From: Blautia sp.
Lineage (GTDB): Bacteria > Bacillota > Clostridia > Lachnospirales > Lachnospiraceae
DNA: 34,927 bases
Reading direction: 5' to 3'
Assembly (NCBI GenBank): GCA_017515325.1
Contig: JAFWGA010000009.1
Span: forward strand, 1 to 34,927
Shown: positions 25,028-33,234 of the stretch, piece after piece
How the letters are laid out: each line of letters starts with the position of its first letter
Numbering within the stretch: position 1 is the stretch's first letter
Notes under the pieces: model-generated
What the model was told of the DNA's origin: nothing
Database searches by the model: none
What the model saw: the letters and a program-made list of their open reading frames with translations, nothing else
Program-made: the position numbers and the translations under genes

Positions 25028-26500
25028 ATGGATATAAAAAATGTACGCTCAACGGATGCAGAACGTTCTGCCCGCAATCAGGAGGCTTTGAGAGCAGCGG
25101 CAGATCCCGGCCAGAGGGAAATATTCCTGGCTGACCACAGGACTCATATCCTTCGTATCGCCTCTCTGTTGACAAATACCTCTGTCACCACCGGCGACGA
25201 GGAATGGTTCATCTCCCTTCGCGCTGTTTCTGAGGCATTGGAGCATTATCAGGAGGGCAAAGGATATTTCTGGACCTATGCTGTCCTGGCCGTCAAAAGC
25301 CGTCTCAATGACTGGTATACAGTGACATCCAGACAATTGCCGGAGCTTTCCCTTCTTCCCCAGGATGGGGAAGTGAAGGCGGAGGAGGATAAAGGAAAGG
25401 GTATTCCGGCCGAACCGGAGCCTTCAGCGGAAGACCAACCCCGGCAGGATGAGCCGAAATCATCAAGGGGCTCCAGAAGAAAAGGGAAATCAGCAGGAGA
25501 AAAAACAGGCACCACCAAAGGAAAGAAAAACGGATCCTTGATCAAAAGGCTTATCATCGGCCTTGTTGCCTGCCTTGTCCTGGCAGGCGGCGCGATCGGC
25601 ACCTATTTTGCCGTCATGACCCCCGCCAGCACAGTCACATTGGACGGTCAGGCTTCCTTTATGTTCCGCCTCAATACTCTTGACCAGGTTATGACTGTCG
25701 AAGGCTACAATGAGGAATCTCAGGAGCTGGCCAAGGAGCTTAGCTCTTCCATCAAGGGAAAGAGGATTCCGGTCGCCTTGACCTCAACCCTGGAGCATTT
25801 GGCTGAAAAGGATCTTTTATCTAAAGAATACGATGAAACGATCGTAATTACCATTGATGCTAAGCCCAATAAGAAAGAGAAACTGGAAAACGCCATTTCA
25901 GAACATATGGATGAATGGAATGAAAAGCGCAGCATAGAAACCAGCTCCGGTATGATCTGGCCTGAGTTTGCCGCACAGACAGAAGAAATGAAGGAAAAAG
26001 CAATGGAGCAGGGAGTCAGTCCGGGACAGATCTACATCAAGGATAACAATATTGCCACCGGCCCCATGGTCATGGAAATGACGGATGATCTCTCCGACAT
26101 CGAGGACATCTCCGACTTCGAGGATATCAACAGCTCGGAGGATTGGGATGCCTTCTTCAGCTCCTACGGTGATGATACGGAGGGAGTATTCGGAGAGGGC
26201 GATTTCATGATCGACGATCCGGCGCTCTTCTTTAATGATGTAGAGGATGGCGGTTCCGGCGTGCCCGGCAGGACCGAAGGAGGTTCAGAAGAAGCCCTGG
26301 CCGCCGATGGCCAGGGAGGAGGTGATACAGGAATGAGCGATGGAGCTTTGGCGAGCCCGGATTCCGACATGGCGACAGAAGGCTCAGAAGCAATTGATCC
26401 AACCGCGGCAGAAGGTGCCTCAGACGGTTCTGTCCCGCTTCTTACTGACAGCAGTATGCCAGGCTATGACGACAGCGGCGCCATCGATATCATCTCCTGA
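25028..26500 (+). CDS. Membrane protein joining a sigma-I region-2-like domain to an RsgI-like ectodomain
   Basis: 490 residues from ATG 25028 (AAGGA 11 bp upstream; an in-frame TTG at 25004 is less likely). Residues 25-97 resemble sigma-I region 2: an aliphatic helix ILRIASLL, the acidic GDEEWFISLRAVSEALEHY, then GKGYFWTYAVLAVKSRLNDWY, in the same order and spacing as SigI. Sigma region 4 is missing. A basic linker leads to one transmembrane helix (about 171-197). Outside, residues 200-300 resemble the RsgI juxtamembrane domain: 'ASFMFRLNTLDQVMTVEGYN' and a following helix-strand pattern with DETIVITID. The tail (about 350-490) is acidic and low-complexity. SigI/RsgI normally are two proteins, one a sigma factor and one its membrane anti-sigma factor. 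Both homology calls are by eye. Function is not known. Confidence 0.65.
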   Translation: MDIKNVRSTDAERSARNQEALRAAADPGQREIFLADHRTHILRIASLLTNTSVTTGDEEWFISLRAVSEALEHYQEGKGYFWTYAVLAVKSRLNDWYTVTSRQLPELSLLPQDGEVKAEEDKGKGIPAEPEPSAEDQPRQDEPKSSRGSRRKGKSAGEKTGTTKGKKNGSLIKRLIIGLVACLVLAGGAIGTYFAVMTPASTVTLDGQASFMFRLNTLDQVMTVEGYNEESQELAKELSSSIKGKRIPVALTSTLEHLAEKDLLSKEYDETIVITIDAKPNKKEKLENAISEHMDEWNEKRSIETSSGMIWPEFAAQTEEMKEKAMEQGVSPGQIYIKDNNIATGPMVMEMTDDLSDIEDISDFEDINSSEDWDAFFSSYGDDTEGVFGEGDFMIDDPALFFNDVEDGGSGVPGRTEGGSEEALAADGQGGGDTGMSDGALASPDSDMATEGSEAIDPTAAEGASDGSVPLLTDSSMPGYDDSGAIDIIS

Positions 26501-26527
26501 CAGAAGAAAAGTGAAACGCTTCACCGG

Positions 26528-26570
26528 CTCAGCGCGGAACCTTACGGCTCCGCGCTGAGTCTTTACCGTT
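26528..26570 (+). terminator. Terminator after the sigma-I/RsgI-like gene
   Basis: CTCAGCGCGGA (26528-26538) pairs perfectly with TCCGCGCTGAG (26549-26559), followed by a T-rich stretch on the plus strand. It lies between convergent genes and has no U-tract on the minus strand. Confidence 0.7.
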
Positions 26571-29271
26571 ATTTTACCTTGACTGTCTGAACCGCTGACC
26601 AGGCGGAGAAGTACCTTTTTCCGGAAACAAGCTTCCAGGAGCGGATCCGAACGTAGAAAGTCCTGCCTGATGGCAGGCCGGTCACCTTCCTGGTCAGGTT
26701 AGCCGCCCCTGTAATCCCGGCAGATTTCGTCGCACCGGAGGTGAAGCTTTTGTTGGTGGAATACTGAAGCTGGTAGCCGCCTGCGTTTGCGTTTTTGGTC
26801 CACCTTAGGAGAAGCTGCCTGGCTGTCGTACTATTGCAGTAGGTAAATCTCACCGCCGCAGGAAGAACCGTTATCGTTATGCTTTTCGTCTCCGCCTTGT
26901 AATTGGTTGTCTGACCAGCCTTTACGGTAATCTTCGCCTGACCGACAAAATTCTTTTTTATGGAAACAAGACCGGTGCTGCTTACTCTCATTCCGGCATT
27001 ATCGGAAGAAAATGCGATATTTCCTTTTTCCCTGACAGAAATCCCCAATCGGAATGACTGAACCGATGCGGATTCTGCCCTGGTGAAAGCGGTTTTGGGA
27101 ATGATAAGATTCCCACTCGCCTTCTGGATTCGGAAGGTCAGGTACCGGGACCCATGCAGCCGGCCATAGGTGGTAGATCTCACCGCTACACTGGCAGTTC
27201 CTGCCTTTATATTGTTTTTATAGGCCACACTGTATTGGCTCGAAGGAACAAGCTTAGATCCACTGTAAACCTTTACTGTGGGTCTTAAGGCTTTTCCGGT
27301 ATAGGAAGCGTTGGTAAAGGAAAGCTGTGCTTCACAGCTGTTAATATCAATCGTTTTGACAATCTCAAACTTTACCGGGAACTGATCCCTTGTTTCATCC
27401 CGGTCTGCTTCGATTCTCAGATTGTAAAGTACCCCTTCTTCCAGGTCTACATCATAGGTAAAGATAAAGGACGATGAGGAAGTCCCTCGATTCCAGCTCC
27501 CCTTTACCTCTTCTTCTCCCATCCATTCTCCCCTGTCATTCCGTAATATTTTACTGAGCCTGAAAACCGTAGGAGCATCATCTCCGACAGTAGCGAAGAT
27601 CCGGTAATGCCCTGCTCCCTTACCCAGATCCCCCAGGGTAAATTCGTATTTACCGGCTCTGGGCACACCACGATAGTTCCTGTAAATGACAGACTCTTTC
27701 CCCGGGGTCAACGGAAAGTCTTCTACATTATTCAGGAACCAGGGGCTCATAGGAGCAAAAACTTCCCTGATCCTGGCATTCGGATACTCTACCATACCAT
27801 AGCAGATACGAGCCAGCCCGCCCAGATCGCCACCGGCATACTCTACTGTCTGAAGGCATCGGTTCCCATAAAAGGCGAATTGTCCGATAGAAGTCAGGGA
27901 AGACGGAAGCCGGACACTTTCCAGACCGGTTTTTGCCACAATATTTCCCTGATCGCTTCTATAATTTTCGGCATAGCAGTCCCGGAAGGCACTTTTGTCT
28001 ATGGTCTGTACCCCCTCCGGAATCACAACATTTTTCAGCAATGGGCAGTGGCTGAATGCAGAATCGCCAATAGAGGCAACACTGGAAGCGATCGATAACT
28101 CTTTCAGATAATCCAGCTGCATAAAGGCAAAATTGCCGATATGGGTCACCCCCTGTTCCACTGTCACCTTGGCGATGCGGACACGATAGGGGAATACATC
28201 GGTCCAGAAAGCATGATGGTTCACCGGACTTTCCCAGGGAGCGTTTCCCTCATAGTCATGAAAATAGTCCTCCATAGGACCGCTCCCCTTGATGACCAGG
28301 TGAAGAGTGCCTTCATGGACATACTCTCCGCTTTCAAGCTGGATCGTTACCCCCTCGGGGTCCAGGGCTCGCACTTCAAAGCGCACATTCTGACCACAGC
28401 TTCCCTCATCGAGCAGCAGATTGGTTTGATAGGGAAGGATCTCAAAGCTGGCCTGCACCTCTTCTTTCTGTTTGGACCGGTTGGAGATGGTGATGACATA
28501 TTCTTTGTCAGCATACAGATAGAAGGAAAAGAAATAGATCGGATTGATCAGGGTCTCCCCATCCGTTTTACAAGGGGAAATAGCACCGATAAGGTGATTC
28601 CTTTCTCCCCCGACAGTCTCATAAAGATTGGTTAATGTGTTGGCGTCGGACCGCACCTTTATCACATAATAGCCATCCGATAAACCCGTTCCCAGATCCG
28701 ACAGCCTGAAAGGATAGACCCCCTCAGAAGAAGTCGTGATAACAACCTCATTGCCGGGGGTCATCGCCTTGGCGACCTCCAAAGCAGGATCAGCCGCTTC
28801 GGTTTCCGGCCCTGCGCTGCTTTCTCCTGCCAGAAACAAGTCGTCCGCCTGCCCGGCAGCCCCTACCTGTGGCGCAATCTCTCCCGAATCGAGAACAGGA
28901 TCTCCTGCCGAAAACAGATCCGGAAGCTCCACGGCTGCAGGGGTTGACGCATCAAAGCTTTCCGTACCGGCCTGAAAGACATCAACAGAGTCCCCTGTAT
29001 CTCCTACGGCAAACAGGGCATAATCGTCCGGAACAGCCTCCGTCTGAGTTTCCATGACAGAGACAGACTCTCCGGAAACAAAAATATCCTCATTGACCGA
29101 AGCCGCGTCCGAAGCGGCAGCGGAAAAGACGTCCTCCACCGCTTCCGAGACTTTCTCCAGGCTTTGCCCGGTATCCCCGGACGTAAACAGATCCTCCGCC
29201 AGGACGATGGCACCGGGCTGGCTCACAAGCATGAATGCAGCCACTGCAGCTGCTATGATTCTTGACTTCAT
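26569..29271 (-). CDS. BspA-like leucine-rich repeat surface protein with Ig-like and Fn3 domains
   Basis: 900 residues with a signal peptide cleaved near VLA|ED (about 25). Residues 26-150 carry about seven degenerate copies of a short motif, acidic-hydrophobic-Phe-x-x-Gly-acidic: EDLFTSGD (26-33), EDIFVSGE (61-68), LFAVGD (86-91), DVFQAGTE (97-104), PDLFSAGD (117-124), DDLFLAGE (143-150). BspA-type LRRs cover about 366-480 (e.g. VTHIGNFAF, VASIGDSAF, LTSIGQFAF). An Ig-like MBG-type domain follows (650-718) with ASYTGKALRPTVKV, and a fibronectin type III domain at 805-900. No LPXTG sorting signal or membrane anchor is seen at the C-terminus, so it is probably secreted or wall-associated by other means. 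Likely role: adhesion or glycan contact. AAGGAGG precedes the ATG. Confidence 0.88.
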   Translation of the reverse strand: MKSRIIAAAVAAFMLVSQPGAIVLAEDLFTSGDTGQSLEKVSEAVEDVFSAAASDAASVNEDIFVSGESVSVMETQTEAVPDDYALFAVGDTGDSVDVFQAGTESFDASTPAAVELPDLFSAGDPVLDSGEIAPQVGAAGQADDLFLAGESSAGPETEAADPALEVAKAMTPGNEVVITTSSEGVYPFRLSDLGTGLSDGYYVIKVRSDANTLTNLYETVGGERNHLIGAISPCKTDGETLINPIYFFSFYLYADKEYVITISNRSKQKEEVQASFEILPYQTNLLLDEGSCGQNVRFEVRALDPEGVTIQLESGEYVHEGTLHLVIKGSGPMEDYFHDYEGNAPWESPVNHHAFWTDVFPYRVRIAKVTVEQGVTHIGNFAFMQLDYLKELSIASSVASIGDSAFSHCPLLKNVVIPEGVQTIDKSAFRDCYAENYRSDQGNIVAKTGLESVRLPSSLTSIGQFAFYGNRCLQTVEYAGGDLGGLARICYGMVEYPNARIREVFAPMSPWFLNNVEDFPLTPGKESVIYRNYRGVPRAGKYEFTLGDLGKGAGHYRIFATVGDDAPTVFRLSKILRNDRGEWMGEEEVKGSWNRGTSSSSFIFTYDVDLEEGVLYNLRIEADRDETRDQFPVKFEIVKTIDINSCEAQLSFTNASYTGKALRPTVKVYSGSKLVPSSQYSVAYKNNIKAGTASVAVRSTTYGRLHGSRYLTFRIQKASGNLIIPKTAFTRAESASVQSFRLGISVREKGNIAFSSDNAGMRVSSTGLVSIKKNFVGQAKITVKAGQTTNYKAETKSITITVLPAAVRFTYCNSTTARQLLLRWTKNANAGGYQLQYSTNKSFTSGATKSAGITGAANLTRKVTGLPSGRTFYVRIRSWKLVSGKRYFSAWSAVQTVKVK

Positions 29272-29393
29272 TCCTTTTCCTCCTTTTCTTCTTGTCCTTT
29301 GTTCGTCATAATTCCTTCACTGCCAGGGACAAGTGCCGCTCCTACCATACCAAAAGGTGTGTCTTCTGCTCACTGTCCCTTCTGCTGCATTCA

Positions 29394-29412
29394 CAGCCCG
29401 CCGTGGGGCGGG
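29394..29412. repeat. Short GC-rich hairpin downstream of nahK
   Basis: GCCCGCC and GGCGGG arms with a GTGG loop lie about 20 bp past the nahK stop. There is no U-tract on the minus strand, so termination is doubtful. The remaining 120 bp to the BspA-like gene start shows only a weak possible promoter. Confidence 0.35.
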
Positions 29413-29430
29413 AGCAAATAGGATGAAAAA

Positions 29431-30498
29431 CTACAGGATTGCCAGCATCTGATCGAGCAGCCTGATCTGGGTACGGGCTCGGATCAGATTATGCTCCGGA
29501 TAAGCAGTCTTATAATAGACATCGCCCTCCAGGTAATCCGTCAGGAAGCGGAGTGCCTGTTCGCAGGTAATGACCTCTGCTCCGTCAGGAAGAAGAGCTT
29601 CCTCCTCCCTGGTAAGGCTGCCCTCGCATCCTTCCAGATAGCCCTCTCGATATACTTCATACAGATGCCGGTCAAAGCCGACCCTTTTCAGATCCGGCTC
29701 ATCCTCCCGGGCCGTATTGGCCCCGAAACGGATGGCATCCCCGAAATCGGTAACGGAAAAACCGGGCATCACCGTGTCCAGGTCCAGGATACACAAGGCC
29801 TTTCCCGTCTTCACATCCATCATGACATTATTGAGCTTGGTATCATTGTGCGTCACCCGCAGAGGAAGTTTTCCCACTTTGTGGGCATCGTAAAGACGGT
29901 GAGCCAGTTTTTCCATCCCCAGGAGGAAATCCGCCTCCCATCTGCAGGAGGAATACCTGCCCACCGGATCCCTCTCCACTGCCGACGTAAACTGTTCAAA
30001 GCGCACCGGTGTATTGTGGAAATCGGGGATGGTCTCATGCAGGGTCCGGGCCGGATAATCACTGAGCAGCCTCTGGAAGCTGCCAAAAGCGAGAGCGCTT
30101 TGCCGAAAGCTTTCTTCTGATTCTGCCTGCTCATAGCAGACAGCATTCTCAATGAAGCGGTATACCCTCCAGTATTCTCCGCTGTCATCGATGGTGTAGC
30201 CTCTGCCGGATTCCTCCGGAACCAGGCAGAGCACCTCCCTGGTCACATCTCTGCCGGCTTCCTTGTATTTTCCGGTAAGCCAGCTGATGATCCCCGTTAT
30301 ATTTTCCATCACCTGGTCAGGATGATGAAAGACATTCCGATTTATCCTCTGCAGGATAAAAGAGGAAGATTCCGCTTTCTCTCTCTCGCATAGAATGCGG
30401 AAGGTATCGTTGATATGGCCGTTTCCGTAGGGCAGGCATGATATTACCTTCCCCGGCAGGTCAAACCGAGAAAGAATGTCCGTCATCTGCTCCATCAT
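29431..30498 (-). CDS. nahK: N-acetylhexosamine 1-kinase (NahK/LnpB type)
   Basis: 355 residues, close to the 359 of the bifidobacterial enzyme. An aminoglycoside-phosphotransferase-fold kinase that phosphorylates GlcNAc or GalNAc at C1. Motifs: PYGNGHINDTF (23-33), the catalytic loop VTHNDTKLNNVMMD (215-228, Asp219), and ILDLDTVMPG with metal ligands (237-246), then DFGDAIRFGA and DYLEGDVYYKTAYPEHNLIR, all characteristic of NahK. Its start lies 11 bp past the permease stop with AAAGAGGTG between, so it is the last gene of the transporter operon. In bifidobacteria it works with lacto-N-biose phosphorylase, galT and galE; none of these is in the window. Confidence 0.9.
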   Translation of the reverse strand: MMEQMTDILSRFDLPGKVISCLPYGNGHINDTFRILCEREKAESSSFILQRINRNVFHHPDQVMENITGIISWLTGKYKEAGRDVTREVLCLVPEESGRGYTIDDSGEYWRVYRFIENAVCYEQAESEESFRQSALAFGSFQRLLSDYPARTLHETIPDFHNTPVRFEQFTSAVERDPVGRYSSCRWEADFLLGMEKLAHRLYDAHKVGKLPLRVTHNDTKLNNVMMDVKTGKALCILDLDTVMPGFSVTDFGDAIRFGANTAREDEPDLKRVGFDRHLYEVYREGYLEGCEGSLTREEEALLPDGAEVITCEQALRFLTDYLEGDVYYKTAYPEHNLIRARTQIRLLDQMLAIL

Positions 30499-30509
30499 CT
30501 ATCACCTCT

Positions 30510-32102
30510 TTAGCCCTTCACGCCGCCACTGGTCAGTCCTGATGTCAAGTGCTTTTCAATTGCCATAAAAAGAATCACCACCGGTATGGTTGCCAGCAAT
30601 GAGGCGGCAAACAGATACTGCCATTCAATCATATTGAAGGATGAGAATTGGGTAATCCCTACAGTGATGGGTTTATGGGACGAGGTGGAAATCAGCACCG
30701 TAGAGATGGTATATTCATTCCATGCGTTGATAAATACAAAGATCAGGGTCGTCACGATGCCCGGTGCTGCCATAGGGAGAAGGATCCGGGTCAGGGAGCC
30801 AAAGGTGGAACAGCCGTCAATCTTTGCCGCCTGCTCCATTTCCAGGGATATGGCTGAAAAGGTTCCTCTCAGCAGCCAGATGGCGAAGGCCTGGTTAAAG
30901 GCTGCGTTAACAAACACCAGCCCCAGAATACTGTCGTTCAGGCGCAGGGTATTCATCAGCTGCGCGATACCGATCAGCAGAACCACCGGCGAAAACATCT
31001 GGCTCATAATGACGAAGCCCAGGAAAAATTTCTTCCCTTTAAAGTTCATCCTTGCCATGGCAAAGGCAGCGGGGATCCCACAGAGCATGGCAAGAAGAGT
31101 CGCTCCGCCGGCTATGGCCAATGAATTCAACAGATAGCGGGGTACTCCCCGGTTAACTATATCAATAATATTGTTCCATTTCCAGCTGGTGGGAAGAAGA
31201 TGCAGAAAATACATATCCAGAGTCTCAGCATTGGAACGGAATGCCGTGATCAGCATGACATAATAGGGGTACAGGGTAATCACGCAGACGGCAATGACAA
31301 AGGCAAACAAAAATATCCGCAGCATCTTGCTCTTCATGCTGCCATAGCGGATTTGCACTGCTGCCGAAAGAGCAAGCAGGAAAAGCAAAAGCAAGACCCA
31401 GACAAGCGGGCTGTGCTCCATCCTAAGGTTTTTCAGGACGGTTCCCGCCTCCTCTCCCATCTTCCCCTGGAAAAGGAAGCTGTCCAGCAGGGCGTAAAAC
31501 TCCTCCCTGCCCTCTGTCAACAGATCTTGTTCATACAAAGAGAGCCGTCTCCAGAAACAGCGATTATTCAGGAGAATAAATACCGGCACCAGAGTCGTTC
31601 CCAACAAGGAGAAAAAGACCGAAAGGGAACGCAGACCCTTTGATCTCCGATCCAGATATTTGGGAATCAGATCCATCCTGCCAATCAGCCCTGCCCCTGA
31701 CAGGATCAACGACAAGAGCATACAGACCAACATACCCCAAAGAGCCCGGGAGGATGGAAGCCCTGCATAAAGGAAAGATAAAATGCTCTTTGTGAAGGTC
31801 TGCACGACAGAAAAGGCCACCATGGAGGTTACCTCTCCCTTGGAATTGGTTCGTTCCGTCACTGTCTCGCTGATATCCACCAAAAGCCCCTGTGCCCGAA
31901 ACTGATCCGCTTTCGACTCAACCTCCGCCTTGACCTCAAGGTATTTCTCATCTCCTGCGAAGGTATTTCCGGATTTTTTGGTATACACGGAGGCGGAAAA
32001 GCGGTACAGAGGCAAAAGCATGAGCATGATTGACAGCAGGCCGGCCAGAAGAAGGAGAATAAGAGCCATCCTGTTCCTGCCGGCAAGTGTTTTCATTTTC
32101 AT
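30510..32102 (-). CDS. Carbohydrate ABC transporter permease (MalG type) with long N-terminal membrane extension
   Basis: 530 residues from ATG 32102, which overlaps the preceding stop as ATGA and has GGAGGAG just upstream. The last 270 residues form a normal MalG-type permease with the EAA loop EQAAKIDGCSTFGSLTRILLP (about 424-444) for contact with an ATPase. The first 255 residues are additional: one helix (11-33), an extracytoplasmic stretch (34-108) rich in charged residues, then about three more helices (121-140, 159-179, 233-251) with a soluble segment between. Ordinary MalG permeases are about 280 residues. The extension has no recognised domain. No ATPase gene is adjacent, so a shared MsmK-type ATPase is probably used. 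Confidence 0.9.
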   Translation of the reverse strand: MKMKTLAGRNRMALILLLLAGLLSIMLMLLPLYRFSASVYTKKSGNTFAGDEKYLEVKAEVESKADQFRAQGLLVDISETVTERTNSKGEVTSMVAFSVVQTFTKSILSFLYAGLPSSRALWGMLVCMLLSLILSGAGLIGRMDLIPKYLDRRSKGLRSLSVFFSLLGTTLVPVFILLNNRCFWRRLSLYEQDLLTEGREEFYALLDSFLFQGKMGEEAGTVLKNLRMEHSPLVWVLLLLFLLALSAAVQIRYGSMKSKMLRIFLFAFVIAVCVITLYPYYVMLITAFRSNAETLDMYFLHLLPTSWKWNNIIDIVNRGVPRYLLNSLAIAGGATLLAMLCGIPAAFAMARMNFKGKKFFLGFVIMSQMFSPVVLLIGIAQLMNTLRLNDSILGLVFVNAAFNQAFAIWLLRGTFSAISLEMEQAAKIDGCSTFGSLTRILLPMAAPGIVTTLIFVFINAWNEYTISTVLISTSSHKPITVGITQFSSFNMIEWQYLFAASLLATIPVVILFMAIEKHLTSGLTSGGVKG

Positions 32103-32983
32103 AGCTCCTCCTTCCTCATCACGGAAATCATATATACGCCTGCGCACAGACAAAGGATCAGAAATCCAATCACAGAAAGGGCATTGGCCGGGCCTTTTTT
32201 TCTGTCATAGAAATTCAGCATGTAAAGATAGGTGATCATTGTGTCCGTTTTATTGGCCGGGGCTCCCTTTGTCATGGTGTAAACGATGGGGAAAGAGTTG
32301 AAGACATAGATAATATTCAGTACCGTGCTGACAGACAGAGCTGGCCTCACCAAAGGTATCGTTATGGTAAACAGCTTGTCGATAAAGCCGGCTCCGTCGA
32401 CCGTAGCTGCTTCATAGAGGGATTCGTCTATGGACTGGAGTCCGGAAAGCACACAAAAGGCCACAAAAGGGATCGTAACGAAAATTCCCACGGCACATTC
32501 CCAGACAAATTCCACGTGATAGGAAGAACGCCAGTTTATCGCCTCTTTGATGATACCAAGGTTCAGAAGCACATTGTTCAGGCTTCCGTATTCGTATTTG
32601 ATAATGTAATTCCATACCGAGGCCTGGATCACCAGGGATGTAGCCCAGGGAAAAATCAGAATCGAACGCGCCAGCTTTCTTCCGTGAAACTTCTGGTTCA
32701 GTACCATGGCAATGATAAATCCCATCAGTGTGGAAATCCCTACAACAGACAGAACCCACCAGAAGGTATTGGTCAGCACAGTCCGAAAAGCAGGCAGATG
32801 CACAGCGTCAACATAGTTCCGAAAGCCGACAAAACCTCCCACGACCCCGGCCTTGGATATTTCACTGAAGGAGAGCTTAAAAACGATAGCGATCGGAAAC
32901 AAAACAAAAACAGCAATCAGAAGGATACTGGGCAGCATCCATAGGTAGGGAGTCAGGCTGCCCTTTCCCTTTCCTTTATTCAT
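32099..32983 (-). CDS. Carbohydrate ABC transporter permease (MalF type)
   Basis: 294 residues with six predicted membrane helices, the usual size. The EAA motif SLYEAATVDGAGFIDKLFTI sits before the last two helices. It forms the inner-membrane channel with the MalG-type partner, whose start codon overlaps its stop by ATGA. AGGAGGAG lies 8 bp before the ATG. It lies 251 bp downstream of the binding protein gene, from which it is separated by a terminator and a dispersed repeat, so it is probably expressed below the binding protein. Confidence 0.92.
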   Translation of the reverse strand: MNKGKGKGSLTPYLWMLPSILLIAVFVLFPIAIVFKLSFSEISKAGVVGGFVGFRNYVDAVHLPAFRTVLTNTFWWVLSVVGISTLMGFIIAMVLNQKFHGRKLARSILIFPWATSLVIQASVWNYIIKYEYGSLNNVLLNLGIIKEAINWRSSYHVEFVWECAVGIFVTIPFVAFCVLSGLQSIDESLYEAATVDGAGFIDKLFTITIPLVRPALSVSTVLNIIYVFNSFPIVYTMTKGAPANKTDTMITYLYMLNFYDRKKGPANALSVIGFLILCLCAGVYMISVMRKEEL

Positions 32984-33075
32984 GGTTCATTCTCCTCCTC
33001 TCAGACCGTATAGTCTGGTCTGACAAAACGTCTTCGAATGATGTGTGTTGCCTCAAAAGGCAGAACTGCCATATG

Positions 33076-33117
33076 AAAAAAGGCCCGGCAGGTTGGTTTT
33101 CCCGCAATCCTGCCGGG
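33076..33117 (-). terminator. Terminator/attenuator between binding protein and permeases
   Basis: CCCGGCAGG (33084-33092) pairs perfectly with CCTGCCGGG (33109-33117), followed on the minus strand by TTTTTT (33076-33081). Placement inside the operon suggests partial read-through, giving more binding protein than permease. Confidence 0.85.
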
Positions 33118-33136
33118 TTCTGTTTGTATAGGAAAT

Positions 33137-33230
33137 GAACAAACTGCCTGCATTTTGATTCGTTCCCTGCGCCGAATTTTCCGCCGCTGCAAGCGGCATG
33201 ATTCCGCAGTAAATTCGTGCGCAACCGATA
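33137..33230. repeat. Dispersed palindromic repeat, copy B
   Basis: Closely matches copy A at 5396-5485. Its core GCCGCTGCAAGCGGC is a perfect palindrome, flanked by CTGCGCCGAATTT and AAATTCGTGCGCA arms. It begins 5 bp past the binding-protein stop on the minus strand, between the stop and the terminator. Confidence 0.8.
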
Positions 33231-33234
33231 AGCT

